Below, in pieces: positions 1-12,240 of a stretch of 64,000 nucleotides of DNA. The stretch covers positions 40,591,131-40,655,130 of the forward strand of contig CM055099.1 of the NCBI GenBank assembly GCA_029204225.1. Reading direction: 5' to 3'. Below the pieces are notes generated by a model, which was not told where the DNA came from, made no database searches, and worked only from the letters and a program-made list of their open reading frames with translations. Numbering within the stretch: position 1 is the first letter of the stretch; every line of letters starts with the position of its first letter. The DNA comes from Diphasiastrum complanatum (Eukaryota; Streptophyta; Lycopodiopsida; Lycopodiales; Lycopodiaceae). Made by a program: the position numbers and the translations under genes.

Positions 1-1306
1 ACAACCTTATATGAGCAGAGACATGGTGTACCGGTCTTTCCTCACACTGGGCTAGTATCTCGTGATTACAGATCACCTTGTTAGCTTGCATGATCTGGGC
101 AAAGCCCTCCATTCCACACGAGGTCCTTGCCAAGTTTGTTGTTCCACCCATACAGGTGGATGCAGCTTTCCAGCTCATTGCATATATTCAGAGAGTTCAG
201 GCGCTTCTAGGTGCAGATGGGAGATATACACAGATAGCACTCAGGCGCTCATTGCCATGTCACAGTATCTTCATGATCAGGGCTATAGGCTTTCATGGTT
301 CTCTCAGGCATCCCACTTCCTCCTTGAGTCATTTGGTGTCTCCATTACAGATCTTCCCTTGGGTACTCGCCAGTATATCAGACACTTCTGAAATTGAGCA
401 TATCTCAGCCGTACATGGAGACGACCATTGGAGGGGGTTAAGCCCGACTATTACCAGACTTATTTCATTGAGCTAGATATGGCAGGGTTCCCAATTTTGC
501 CACATTACTTGGATTCAGGATTATCACACGGCCACATATTCACATTGGGACAGCTCCACGTATCATCACATCAGTTGGCTATTAAGACCGGGAGATTCCA
601 TGGTATTCCAAGAGGATCAAATTTGCTAGTTATGCTCTTTGGGGGAGGTGGAGTCTGAGGAGCACTTTATCTTTAGATGCCCTGTATACTATGAGATTAG
701 AGGGAGATAGCATTGTCCGCGACAAGCCCACCACACTATGATCACTCATAGCATATGAGGACTCCCCTTGCATTGCACTTATGATACGAGAGATATTACT
801 ACTGCGATGACACCATTGACAGACATCTCAGCAGAGTTATTCTATTTCTCAGCCTCGGATTACCTCTTTCTTCTCTAGGAGAAGATCCCGACAGGACCCA
901 AAGTTTGGGCATGACGATGATGGTGACAACATGCACATAAGAGACCGCACTTCACGCATACTCATGTTGCAACTCGAGCTACCAGACCTATCAGTAGGAG
1001 ACACACATCACACCCTCCTAGACGACGTCAACGACTATCAGAGGTCCTCCACGCTGCAGCTCGTATCACATCCTTCTATAGCATCGGTAGGACAGGACAT
1101 GATGATGGGGCTACACCTCATTCGTAACATTTAGTTGTATTTATGCGCCTACATATTTTCTACGCATGTCCTTTCATTTAGAGTTAAATTATGTTGTTTT
1201 CATTACTATTTCGAAGACGTTTCATACGCTCCCATTGTTACCACATACTTGACATGTACATTTACTAGTCTTATATGCCTTTTGGCACGGAAAAGACATT
1301 TACAAA

Positions 1307-1379
<73 letters not shown>
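1..1379 (+). mobile_element. LINE A, L1-like ORF2 C-terminal fragment, cut by window edge
   Basis: This is the 3' part of an L1-like non-LTR retrotransposon. Frames between 62 and 658 and around 660-710 encode the region after the reverse transcriptase: an AKPSIPHE block, a PILPHYLDSGLSHG block, a GQLHVSSHQLAIKTGR block and a C-terminal EEHFIFRCPVYYEIRG stretch, which looks like the Cys/His-containing C-terminus of plant LINEs. The same blocks, in the same order, occur in the copies at 2740-4346, 48862-53094 and 53219-56508. Frames change several times, so it is a dead copy. The 3' UTR has the words TTTCATACGCTCCC and CTTATATGCC, shared with the copy ending near 4346, and runs into a (CT)n tract that takes the place of a poly(A) tail. 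The 5' part lies outside the window. Confidence 0.8.
1315..1378. repeat. (CT)n microsatellite at the 3' end of LINE A
   Basis: An almost pure CT dinucleotide tract of about 64 bases directly follows the LINE 3' UTR. Equivalent tracts end the LINE copies on the other strand at 48786-48860 and 53095-53218. The leucine/serine and arginine/glutamate reading frames over it are artefacts of the repeat. Confidence 0.97.
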
Positions 1380-1381
<2 letters not shown>

Positions 1382-2110
1382 ATGAAGCATGAAGAAAAAA
1401 TGTATGCAAGCAACAAGAAACAAAATCACATTCAAGACAATTAGCTCATATTCCTTGTGTAGCAAAATAAGTTCATTTTGTTGGTAGTTAAAGGTCTAGC
1501 TAAGTATATTACTCCACTTCAAAAGGAACATGATGAAATCAAAGCTCAAAACTAAAACCATCGTGAAAATGTAATTGGAAAAAATTTGACATGTGTCATT
1601 TCCAAGTGTCCCCAAGAAAACAAAAATTTTACTTGAATTCAAAAGAAATTCATGTAAAATGAATAGGAGACAAAAGGTGATGACATAAGCATTATTACCC
1701 CATAAGTCTTGATTTTTAAAATTTATAAAACTGAGATTCTTTTGGATTCATAACCAAAAATCTATTTACAATCCTCTAATTCTTGTTGTTACTAAGGTCT
1801 TAGTATGAAGCGTAAGACATGCTTCCTCCTTGAGCTCAAAACTAAAGACTCCATATGAAAAGGAATAGGTGGAGCTCACTATGATTTTGAGAGCATTGTC
1901 AGGTTCAATATCACCTCATTAGAGAAGTGAGCCTACAATTCGAAATTTGGAATACAAGAATTTTGTATTCCACTTCAATCCAATGAATCCAATTTCAAGA
2001 AGACAATCAAAGCTCCTAACATCCAATCGCTCATCAAACACTCAACCGTTGCACTATTTTACGATGATCAATGTATCTATAAGTTATCAACCTCAAAAGG
2101 TTGTTAGCCC
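1380..2110 (-). pseudogene. Degenerate duplicate of the 4.35-5.4 kb segment
   Basis: This stretch matches 4347-5360 in order although it is diverged. Shared words include AATCACATTCAAGACA just after the LINE tail, a segment around 1800-1890 matching 4977-5070 (the end of the acidic-protein coding segment on -), and CCTAACA(T/A)CCAATCGC near 2018 matching the one near 5335. The acidic exon at 5058-5213 is mostly missing here. It looks like the decayed copy in a tandem duplication that includes the LINE fragment. No intact reading frame is seen. Confidence 0.5.
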
Positions 2111-2739
2111 CATGAATTTCAACAATAAGTAATTCGAGTTTGATGTTGATTTTGCAAGCTTGGGTTGGAAACCTCAATTAATTTGTCAACTTAGGTACCA
2201 CAAAACCGTTATCGTATAAAAGGTCAACAAAGGATAATATCACTATACGTATCTAAGAAGCTAAGGGACTAACACATATGCTTCGAATATCTTTAAGTCT
2301 ATGATTTGATGAAAAATACAATAAAGAAGTGTTAGGATCAAGAATATCACAAAGTTGTGTTTTGAAATATAATCAACTTAGAAAACAAGATAAATCAAAG
2401 AAATAGCAAACGAAAGAGAAGAGCGTGAGAAGATGGAATTATAGAAACTCACTGTCCAAGGTTACGAATGTATCTGGAAGGTTGATTCTTCAAGGCTATA
2501 GGACACGACGGTATCATATAACTTGCTTGTAGCAAACATTAAGAATGTTACTCCAACAGATAGAAAAGACGATCCACCAAAATCATCATTATAAACAAAA
2601 CATTCACAAGGTCATTGCTAAGACAATGTAGAAATTAGTCTCAACGCTAAACCAAGTAAATGAAGAAATATGCAAAATAGTCAAACGTATGAACAATAAA
2701 TCAATTAAGACTCATAAAGGCTATAGAATCATCAACCTA
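2111..2739. other. Gene-free AT-rich interval
   Basis: No convincing reading frame, RNA gene or structured repeat was found. It separates the duplicate segment from the 5'-truncated LINE B. Confidence 0.5.
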
Positions 2740-4346
2740 TATGTAGATGATGTTGCTTTAGTATCTTCGACTAAAGAGGGATTACAGAGACAGTTGGACA
2801 ATTGTCATGGCTTCTGCACTAGATGGGGTTTGTAGATTAACATTGAGAAGACCAAAGTTATGGTCTTCAACACTTCCAGGAGCCAACCGTTGAAGATTGT
2901 CATCCTACACCTATCTTGGGGTTCTTTTCACTAATCCTATATTTGGTATGAGACATGCAGCTACAGCCATACTTGGGAAGGGACATGCCTCCTTGGTCCA
3001 GCTTGAGCGAGTTTGCTTTCAGAGATTTATTCGGGACGCCCTGAGTAAGTGTCGGTTATTTGATACTTTTGTCCCCCACAGCATTGTATGCTGCAGAGGC
3101 ATGGTGCCCAGGGCTCACCTCAGTTGATTGGGCCAGTATCTCACGCCTACAGGTCCTTATGTTATCACGGATGATACGGGCTAAACCCACTGTTCCGCAC
3201 CATATTATCTTAGTAGAGTTCGCAATTCCACCTCTACAGCTCGATGCCATCTTCTGTCTCATCACATATATACAGCAACTCAGGCTACTTCCCACTTATG
3301 CACATAGATACCCTCAGGCAACACTCATATCATCTCGGCACCTTCATAGTTTGGGCTATCACTTTCACTTGTCATGGTTCTCACAAGCATCACGTCTATT
3401 GGATACTTTTGGCATCTCTATCATGGACCTCCCATTGGGTACCCACGATTATATCCGATGTTTCCTCTATAGAGCATATTTTCGTCATAGATGGTATGCC
3501 AGTTCAGGGTTGAACCCGACTATTACAGGACTCATTTCTTGGAGATGGATCATGTGGGGACCCCAATGTTACCATGCTATTTAGACTCGGGATTATCCCA
3601 TGGCCTGAGATTCACATTGGGCCAGTTACGAGTCTCATCACATCAGCTTGAGATTGAGATTGGACGTTTCCATGGTACCCCACAAGAGGAGTGGTCCACT
3701 AGTTATGTTCACTGTAAGAGGTGGAGTTAGAGGAGCACTTTTTGTTTAGATGTCCAGTCTATTACGAGATCAGAGGGAGATACCATTGCCTCTTCCGAGA
3801 GGCTCCGATCACACTGCGGTCCCTTATAGCATATGATGATCCACGATGTGTCGCACTTATGATCACAGAGATGTTTTTACTACGACATGACCTACACCAT
3901 CCACCTGCTCATCCTGAGGCACAGCTCCAGATCACATCGTTTTTCTCCCACATGAGACCGCGTACGGACCTTAGATCGGATGATAGTGACGACGATAGTG
4001 ACTCTTTACGACATAGAGACCAGAGATGACATGCTACACATACTCATATTGCCCACAGAGGCACTACTCAGAGACGACCTTCTTGGCGATGTCAGCAACA
4101 TGTATCGAGGCCACCTCCAAGTGTTATCCTCATCACATCGTTCTTTGACAGTAGCAATACTTGAGGACACTGAGATATACCATTAGCATATTGGCAGCAT
4201 TAGACACTACACACATTTTATGGTTATAGCTATAGTTGTAGTACATTGACATTTCTTTTCTGTTATGGAGATGTTTCATACGCTCCCGTTGTACCACACA
4301 CTTGATATGTATTTTTCTTTCATCTTATATGCCTATCTCTCTCTCT
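2740..4346 (+). mobile_element. LINE B, 5'-truncated L1-like element
   Basis: The copy starts inside the reverse transcriptase: frames from about 2748 give YVDDVALVSSTKEGLQRQLD, the RT catalytic motif C (YVDD) followed by the usual helix, a stop at 2833, then INIEKTKVMVFN. The downstream frames (2897-3127, 3060-3584, 3491-3730, 3721-4029) encode the connection and C-terminal region shared with the other LINEs here, including AAEAWCPGLTSVDWASISRL and EEHFLFRCPVYYEIRG. Several frameshifts and stops show it is inactive. The 3' UTR carries the TTTCATACGCTCCC and CTTATATGCC words of LINE A and ends in a short CT run (about 4333-4347). 5' truncation is the usual product of abortive target-primed reverse transcription. 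Confidence 0.82.
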
Positions 4347-4705
4347 CAAACATGAAGTATATGTAGATTAAAGAAAAATCACATTCAAGACACCTAACTC
4401 GCACTCCTTGTGTATTGGATAGGTTTATGTTGTTGCTAGTTTGAACTAGTCAATGTTGAGAGTTAAAGCAGGAAAGTTAAACTGCTAGCCAAGTCCATAG
4501 CTTACTTGTCTTCCACATTGCAGGTAACATTATGAAATCACAGTATGAACAAAACCCTCAAGACAATCTGATTGAAAAAGCGTCTACTTTCATCAGATCC
4601 AAATCTCCCCAAGGAAATCAACTTTGTTACTTAAACTTAAATGAACAAGGACTTGAATTAGCATGAAAGATAGCAAAAAGGTGGTGGCATAAGGATCAGT
4701 ACAAC
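4347..4705. other. Non-coding flank of LINE B, paralogous to 1380-1700
   Basis: No gene is seen. The sequence corresponds to the flank of LINE A as the second unit of the tandem duplication. Confidence 0.4.
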
Positions 4706-4932
4706 TTACCAGATTTCAAAGATTAAATATTTGTTTTGAAGATTCATATCGACCAAATGTCCAGTATAGGAAAATATGATAACAATAATATTGGAACAAT
4801 GTAATATTGTATTAGCATGGATAACTTCTGCCATATATGTACTGCCTTCCAGAAATTCATGTGCTGAATAGCCTCCAGTATGTGATTTTGAAAACAAATT
4901 CTAAGCTTGGAATAGAGGTCAATTTGAGCCAT
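4706..4932 (-). other. Possible further exon of the acidic-protein gene
   Basis: Two overlapping frames (4706-4897 and 4744-4932) run up to a good donor, TCTG|GTAAGT, near 4710. One contains HTGGYSAHEFLEGSTYMAEV, which reads like protein. No acceptor or phase could be fixed, so this is only a candidate. Confidence 0.25.
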
Positions 4933-5057
4933 AATTCTATTTGAAACCCTTCAATTCTCACTTGTAACTAAAGCCTTAGTATGAAACATAAGACATGTCC
5001 CCTTGTCAAGTTCAAAACCAAAGACAGCAGATTTGAAAGGAATTGGTGGAGCCTCAC

Positions 5058-6150
5058 TGTGATTTTCAGAGACTTGTCACTATCATCTGCTTCATCCGAT
5101 TCTGGTTCAGTATTATCCACACTTTCCTCAGTAGCATCCTGTGCGACCTCCTCTTTTTCACTACTTTCACCCTCTGCTTCAGCTGGCACTTCATTAGTTG
5201 ATGATTCTCCTTCCTGTGTATTATCAAAATAAAGAAGGAAATTACGTAGCTTCAGTGAGCCTGCAAATGGAATACGAAAACCTTGGATCTACTTCAATTT
5301 GATAAATGTTGTTCCAAGTCACAAAAGACGTTCCTAACAACCAATCGCACTGTAAAGTGAGAATTTAACTACTCAGAGAAAGCGCGAGACATATGAAAGA
5401 ACAACGCCTATGAGATATCAAAAAACTGAAATGCGAAAGAAAATGCAATGGCCCTTGTGCAATAGGATTCACTTTTTTCTTTATCTGGTATTTCCATGTG
5501 CGTCTGCCTAGACTCTAATTCCACACCCCGAGGTGGCCAAAAGCAGCAGCCCATTTTACGAGATAGTCAACCAAAGTCAATTATATGAAAACACTGTAAT
5601 AAAACTAAGAGCCATGCAGCAAGCAGCTTACGCTGGTTCGTTTTAAGAAACATAAGGATGAAGGATAAAAGAAGGAAAAAACCCTAGCTTTGACTGATCC
5701 TCACCTACCACTGATGGTAATTCGAGTGAATGGTTACTGAACACGGTTACCAGAAAGACAAACGCGATCATGAAGCTTACAAAACATCATACCGAATTCA
5801 CAACAACGAATCCACATCGATCCATCTAACAGCTCAGAAAAGGTGATCTGATCTAAAGCAGCCGTGAAACAAGTACTAGGCTAACATGGGAAGATCGCAC
5901 AACAAGAATCAGCAGATTGCTAATGACCAGCAATAGTTACAAGCAGCAATTGATCAATCTTCGACGTGATTGAACGGAGGCAGGAAATAGTCTCAATGCA
6001 GCCCAAAGAGCCACTCAGAGGGAAATTGATGTACTATACCGGTTCGTCTGAATGCTGAGGGGCAGTGGGCTCCTCGACGGAAGCAGCAGTAGCTTCAGCA
6101 TCAGCGACAGCAGGAGATTCAACATCCGCTGCATCAGCCTCGCTCGCCAT
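5058..6150 (-). CDS. Acidic N-terminal part of an unidentified host protein, two exons
   Basis: Exon 1 (6040-6150) starts at ATG 6150 and gives 37 codons beginning MASEADAADVESPAVADAEA, ending in phase 0 at a GT donor (CCG|GTATAG). Exon 2 (5058-5213) follows an AATACACAG acceptor and continues in phase 0 for 52 codons, very rich in Glu, Asp and Ser (for example EGESSEKEEVAQDATEESVD), to a possible donor ACA|GTGAGG. The reading frame could also run on: another frame at about 4950-5055 gives the protein-like PPIPFKSAVFGFELDKG, also partly preserved in the duplicate near 1800-1890. A further conserved-looking frame ending at a GTAAG donor lies at 4706-4897. The leader above the ATG is CT-rich. 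I do not recognise the family; the acidic, low-complexity start suggests a disordered N-terminus. Confidence 0.55.
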
Positions 6151-6407
6151 CTCTGTTTCTCCCTCCCTCTCCGAGGCTCACTCTCCCCTCTCCTCTATTG
6201 TTTCTCTTGTGTGTAGTATGCGATAAATAAAATAAAATGAGAGAGACAAGAGCACGAGTGAGCGTAAGCACTAGGTGAAAGTGCCTCCTCGGGTGGGGCT
6301 TCCCCAATTTTAGTCCAAGGTTTCATAGGCCTAGCACTTAGATCAGCTTGCCTTGAATGCTTTCCTTATAGGAGTGCACCCCACATTCACTCCCACCGTG
6401 GTGCAAT
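6151..6407 (-). promoter_or_regulatory. Leader and promoter side of the acidic-protein gene
   Basis: The roughly 60 bases upstream of ATG 6150 are CT-rich when read on the - strand's template, as plant leaders often are. No TATA box can be assigned with confidence. This interval is inferred only from its position. Confidence 0.25.
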
Positions 6408-6592
6408 CCTCATCATTGCTCTTTTATGTCACATTTCTTTCTTGCGCATATGCACTCCTTGTCCCATGACTGCATGAATTGTGCACTTCCTGAATAGCCC
6501 CCATCTCGAAGCCCTTCCAGGCTTTTCTAGCAGCTCATTCTATATCAATCCTCATCATTGCTCTCTTTTGTCAGAGTTCTTCCTAGCACCTC
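6408..6592. repeat. Direct repeat, first part (about 137-bp unit)
   Basis: The unit runs from CAATCCTCATCATTGCTC through ATGCACTCCTTG, GAATTGTGCACTTC and CCCCCATCTCG to TTTCTAGCAGCTCATTC, and a second unit starts at 6545. The same unit recurs at 7528-7690. An LTR-like sequence (6593-7440) interrupts the array. Confidence 0.7.
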
Positions 6593-7440
6593 TGTTGGAA
6601 ATTAAGCTCCCAGTTTTTTCCTTAGTGAAACAATCTATTCAAGACTCTCCCTGCATATTTTTTTATCATTGATCTAGGATCAGATGCAACCTATCTTGGT
6701 TTATTGTCTGCTCATCTGATACCTGCAGGGTTTTGCTACCTGCATTTTTTGTCGTGTTTTTGAACACAAACGTAGACCTGCAAAACCACTCTATTTCTGG
6801 GTGCAGACTTTCACCTGGTAAAATACACAGGATTCTGCACACAGTCCATAATCCGGGTCAAAAGGTAACCAATCCTGATTTATTTCAACATTCGAATATC
6901 AAGAATCTAAAGTATATTGAAGGCCTAGCCACCCTCTTCAACATCATTTGAACCTTTTTTATGGTCCAAATGCGGTCCAAATGCAATCGGCTTAGCACGA
7001 AGAAAACCGTAGCATTGCGGTTTTCCTTGGTCTTCGTAGTTTTGACTTTGCGATGCTTAACGACTTGTTGCCTTAGCACGTAGAAAACTGTAGCTGTTGT
7101 CTTACGTAGATGTTTGTATGTTGTGATCTGATTGCAATACTCTACCTTGTTTGATGCGCTCGTTCACTCACTCTGACAAATCACCGATGTCTTTGACTCC
7201 TCTACATTTGATCAAACTACGGTCGTCTCTGACGCCTAACGAACAAGCGCAAAATCTCTGCACCATAGTTCTTCATTCCGTAATTGAACATTCTAACTCT
7301 AATCATTGCCAGTAACTCTTACACCCTTCGGTGGATGCGATCACCTTGATACCTGATCGCGCATTTGTTTTTAGAATCGGTCCCACATCGGGGCGGGAGC
7401 TATTCCGCACTATTTCCTTTCCTCTTGTTCGAATTGAACA
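6593..7440 (+). mobile_element. Probable Ty1/copia LTR with adjoining primer site
   Basis: The sequence starts TGTTGGAAATTAAGC, a common copia LTR start, and ends GAACA, immediately followed by a PBS-like TGGTAACAGGGCC at 7443-7455. Only about 75 bases of internal sequence follow before the flanking repeat resumes, so this is an LTR remnant rather than an element. No second LTR was found, and target duplication could not be checked. Confidence 0.45.
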
Positions 7441-7527
7441 AATGGTAACAGGGCCTCTTGGCTTACTAGTTCCGTCTCCTTCCTTTGTTCCATTCATCCA
7501 CCCGGTTCCACCAACCTCATCCTATAT

Positions 7528-7690
7528 CAATCCTCATCATTGCTCTCTTTTGTGAAAGTTCTTTCTTGTTCTCTTCAGCGCTATGCACTCCTTGTACCAT
7601 GAGTGGATGAATTGTGCACTTCTTTAATTGCCCCCATCTCGGAAGCCCTTCTAAGCTTTTCTAGCAGCTTATCCTATATCTCAAGTGCAT
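7528..7690. repeat. Direct repeat, second part
   Basis: Matches the 6408-6592 array (CAATCCTCATCATTGCTC, ATGCACTCCTTG, GAATTGTGCACTTC, CTTTTCTAGCAGCTTATCC) with point differences and a small insertion. Confidence 0.7.
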
Positions 7691-7915
7691 TCATCCCCTT
7701 TCATGTTTTTAATTGGCAAATGAATGGCCACCATTATTCATTCTCAAGGTGGTGTAAGTATTTGAAAAGTCTCAACGCTCTGTACTTTTAATTTTTAAGA
7801 ATCATGAACCTCTGACCTTGGGATCTTTCAAACATGAAAAGTACTCAAGTAGGGCCTTTCCACAACACAAAACTCTTTTGTAGATTTATTTTTACCATTT
7901 TTATATTTATTTAGA

Positions 7916-8184
7916 TTGTCCAATATGAGCCCCAATGAATATTGGTTGTTGATTCCGTAAAGCCCATAGGGTTAACAAGAGCAATGTACCAAACTTATAT
8001 GGAAGTTTTGACAACATGTTGTCTTCTTGAAAAAGTTTTTGCTTGTTTAACTTGTCCAAAATATGAGCTCCAATAGATATTGGTCGTCAATTCCATAAAG
8101 CCCATACAATTAACAAGTGCAATATACCAAACTCATATGAGAGAGTTTTGACAATGTGTAGTTCTCTCGGAAAAGTTTTTGAAA
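7916..8184. repeat. Tandem duplication, two units of about 135 bp
   Basis: Units 7916-8044 and 8053-8184 share TATGAGC(C/T)CCAAT, ATATTGGT, ATTCC(G/A)TAAAGCCCATA, TTAACAAG(A/T)GCAAT, ACCAAACT(T/C)ATATG, AGTTTTGACAA and GAAAAAGTTTTTG in the same order. No coding content is seen. Confidence 0.8.
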
Positions 8185-8799
8185 AGTACTTCATTCAACA
8201 TGGAGGGCAATGTTTGGTCCATATTAATAAAAGGGCAGTCATTTCTTTGAGATTTAATTTTAAACGTTGCCACCATGTGGCAATGTTCCTTTGCCATGTA
8301 GGGACAACTAAAGATTTGTATTTTGTGCCTTGCTCATTGTTCAACAAGTTGAGTAATCAGTGGGCCGATTAGGAGATATTTTGATATTAAACCAATGGAA
8401 TAGATGGATATGAAATGCAAAAAGAATCTCACAAGAATGCACAAGAGGAAGCAAAAAATTGAGTCTAAAATGGAAATGTCACTATTGCTTGATAAGTCTC
8501 ATTCTTTTAGAGCAAAATGCAAGACAAGTGTTTGTTGTCACTACACTTGTTGAGCTTCGAGCTTGAATCCACCCCAACCTCATTTATTATGACCTTGTTT
8601 TATTTTCTCATGTTAAAATTATCTCCTGGCTAGGCATCTAGGTTGCGCTAGTGACACTACATCTAGGCATGTTTGAGTGTCAAGTAAGCTAGCAATTTCT
8701 TGTAATGGTTAAACTAGAGGTGACATTCATTAAACTTGGCTAACATGATCATCAATCAAACTACCTTCAAGCAAATTTTTGGTTTTTTTTATGGTGATG

Positions 8800-9420
8800 A
8801 CATTTAGGACTTGAAGAATTATGACTTGAAGAAAAGTGGCATGTTGTGAGTCTAACTATCAATAATGCACTCCAATCCATATTTTGGTGGCCAACCCTAT
8901 ACAAGAATATTCATTACTTTGTAAAAAAATGTTATATGCCAACGATATCAAAAGACCCAAGAACTAGATAGAATGTCCTTACATCATATTATTTTCATAA
9001 GCCCCCATTAAAAAAAATGGAGACTTCTCCAAATCCCATTTGTCCAACAACCAACAAGGTCCTTTCTAGCAAGGTAAAATGTCTATACAACACATTATTT
9101 TCCAAAGCCCATGTAAGAAATGCAACTACTTCTTCAAACCCATTCGCCTAGGAGCTAGATCCACTCAAGCAATGTATGTCACCATGGCTATTAACTATTT
9201 AATAAGATGGGTTAAAACCAAGGCATTCAAGAAAGCCACCAACAAAGCACTACAAAATCTTGGACAAATATATTCCATCGTGATATGGCTATCTGATTGA
9301 ACTAGTCCATAATTGTGGGGCTAATGTTTTGAATGAAACCATTGCTCACCTTCACTCAGTGCCAGAGTATATTTTATTGACAAGAACAAAAGTATGTATA
9401 ATGACCCAGTCTATATATAT
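8800..9420 (+). pseudogene. Degraded Ty3/gypsy integrase fragment
   Basis: Broken + frames give LQSILWWPTLYKNIHYFVKK near 8870-8930 (the WWP-tl-yk-d-yvk-C end of the gypsy integrase zinc-binding region) and MAINYLIRWVKTKAFKKAT near 9185-9245, matching the integrase core strand pattern (A-DY-TRWVEAKAFKKAT). The catalytic residues cannot be followed, and stops and shifts are frequent. No LTRs were located. Confidence 0.6.
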
Positions 9421-10789
9421 ATCCATGCCTCTTTCTGAGTACAAAGAGTTTATTTGTCCTATTGAAAATTTTGTATTGACCAAATTCAAATTCTACTCTA
9501 TATCCTAAATCAGTAATTTTGCTGACAAATAGTAGATTCATGGAAAGACTAGGTACATAAAGAACTTTAGAGAGTAGCTTGAATTGATCACTCTAGAAGT
9601 TTAGTTTCACAGTGCCTTCACTTTCGATTTCGTGTGTGCTATTGTCACCAAGTGAACGAACTTCTTGGTACTATATGATATATAGGACTGAAACCATTTG
9701 AGACGATTGGTCATGTGTTAAGTGGCTCTAGAATCAAGAAGCCATGCATTATCTGCTTGTATTTTCTGATGATTGGTCATAAATGCATCTTTATCCACAT
9801 CTTGAACAAGGATTTGAGATGTCTCAGCAACTACATTGGCTTGTTGATTTGATTGCTTTTTCTTGTTGTTGTTGAACTTTAATATCTTACAATATTGAAT
9901 ATCATGATTAGTACGCCTGAAATACTTATAGAACATTTTCTTCTTAAGTTGTGGATTTAATGATTGATCTTGATTATGAGTTATCTTTGAAATTTGATTT
10001 GATTTGAACTATTTCTAGCCTTGTCAAACCTTTGTTTGTATATAGAACGTGTGAATCTGCATTTGAAGATGTGGAAGCACCATTTATTTGATTGTCTTTC
10101 TGCAACAACATAGCAATGGCTCTAAGAAAAATTAAATCTAAGTGTGGTGATATAATTATCATCTTTTTTTTCATATGCAGGTAGCAAGCGAGATATCAAT
10201 GCCATAATTGCATCTTGATCATCGATAGTTGATATGATAATTGCCATTTGTTGCAAGAGATTCTTGAATTGGTTGATATAATTTTGTAATGAATCATCAT
10301 TAGTCATTTTGAGTGAGAAGAATTTTCTTCCAGAATGTGACTTAGAAGTGACGTCTCTCACATCGTATAATGTGCTAAGAATGTCTCATACATCTTTCGA
10401 AGTTTGAGCTTCAGTTATATGCCGATTTGGGTATCTCATATATTAAGAATGATTAGAACAAAAGCTTTACCATCCTTTAGTTTCCATTTGGAAATGGCGA
10501 CGTCATCAGCATTGGGTTTGATTTCGATGCCAATGACAAAATCCCATAACTCTTTGGCCATTAGCACGATTTTCATTTTAAATTTTAATAAGTAATAGTT
10601 GGATCCATCCAGCTTGTCCATGATGAGATCAACTTTACTTTGAGAATTCATATGGAAGTTTGCGTAGTCTCTTGACAGTTAGAACAATCTATTATAAAAA
10701 AATTAGCTATATTATCATAACAAGAAAACAATTATTCTATCAGCTTGATAGAATCATATTTTTGTAAGCAAAACCGTGCTTTGATACCA
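9360..10789 (-). mobile_element. Ty1/copia fragment: PBS, gag and start of protease
   Basis: Read on -, a primer site complementary to tRNA-Met (10778-10789; TGGTATCAAAGC) precedes gag frames 10436-10651 (MDKLDGSNYYLLKFKMKIVL; then WKLKDGKAF), 10122-10361 ([16 protein letters not shown]) and 9974-10174. The gag zinc knuckle near 9890-9936 is damaged (the first Cys pair reads YKYF). It is followed by WLLDSRATxHMT, a mutated copia protease site (expected DSGAT), and a VKLNF...KVLYVPSLSMNLLFVSK block at about 9500-9620. The gag is closely related to that of the outer copia element at 38-40.6 kb. Integrase, RT and 3' LTR are missing. A 5' LTR remnant starts at 10790 (TGTTGAAAAA). Confidence 0.8.
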
Positions 10790-12240
10790 TGTTGAAAAAA
10801 ATGATATTATGAAAAATTTGGGCTTTTAGATGTGGCTCATTTGAAGCTACACAATTAAATGCTTGCCAGGTGGCACTATATGATTGCTAGCTATTTTTCT
10901 CAGTAGCTGCTGATATGTTTTGCCGTAGAGATTGCTTTTAACTTTTGCTATGGGGGTTTCACCTGACATTTCCTCTCAATCTTTGATCATTGTGATCATT
11001 TAAGGTGTTCACAGGATGAAATAGAAGCTATTGTCATAACAAGCTTATTGTTAGTGAACAACATGTCTGATTCTACTTGATTCTAACTTTGAAATCATCA
11101 GAATTGAAACAATTGAATACATAGTTAAACACAAAGTCATTAGATCATTGTTGCGGAAGTATTAGATAGTGTAGACATTTATCGTTTTGCATAAAATTGA
11201 ATCAGATAAGGAATTTGTACAGAACGATTAACAAAACATAGCAGTTATATCGACGTAATAATTGAATGTAATAATACAATTGGAATTCCTTGTCTTGAAC
11301 TCTCTATTCTATTCAACATGCTGATGGCTGACCTAATAGTGACACTATTCTAGTTTGTGACTTACATTTTAAAATAGGTTTCGAGTAATTATTTTGATAT
11401 TTTTAGCTTAATTACTTTTGCCATTCACCATTATCATGCGATGTACTTTCATTTTTTTGTACATTGATGGGTTTTTCCATCTTTCAATAATAAAAGTAGT
11501 AGATTTGTTTGCCACGTGATTTCAACATACATTCAGACAATGAAAAATGAAAATATAATAATTGCAATTTGAATAAATAGAAACAAAAAAAAATTCCATT
11601 TTAACGTTTAAATTCTTCTAATAGCAACAATCATATTTTAGCAAAGTATTAAAGTTAAAAACTAAAACACGATTTTCAAAAGATTAAAATAAGGTAATTG
11701 ATACATCACAAATCACGAGAAGCTTTGCCTTTATACACATATAAATGTTTCTAAGGTAAAAATGTTTATTGGTTTCTAAGGAAAGGCTTGAATTTGGGAT
11801 AAAAACAAGTTTGGATGAGAAGCTAACCAACTTTGCCAACCCCCTAGGGTGGCAAAGGTCAAAAAGCAACTAGAAAATGTTACATGTATACTCTGAGCAC
11901 TTGAATCCACAAGTGTGAACGATGTTGTACTATTATTTTTGTACAAAAAGTGAGTACTATATCATATCTTAGTGATTTTAATCAGATGTACATGAATTAA
12001 TAAGTTATAGCACGTTAAATGCATATATGCATGATTTATACACATAGATGTGCATCCAAAAATTGATCCATTAAGGATGTTTAATTAAATATTGTCATAA
12101 TGAAGAATACGTGCACGTTCACCATCCGATGAAGGACGCGTTGCAACTGCCCGATCCGACGGTACTAGGCTTCTCACGAGGAATTGACAAGGAGATGAAT
12201 AACGTGTTTCGTGATATGGTAAAATAATTCCCCGCCATCA
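10790..12240. other. AT-rich intergenic stretch upstream of the split host gene
   Basis: The first few hundred bases may be decayed copia LTR. The rest holds no convincing gene; small frames such as 11684-11869 lack any recognisable pattern. The promoter of the gene starting at 12315 should lie near its right end. Confidence 0.4.

Noticed and set aside
1135-1392. Ser/Leu repeat frame over the CT tract, and the Arg/Glu frame opposite
   Set aside because: Translation of a dinucleotide repeat; the same happens at 48647-49006, 52870-53277 and 56449-56850.
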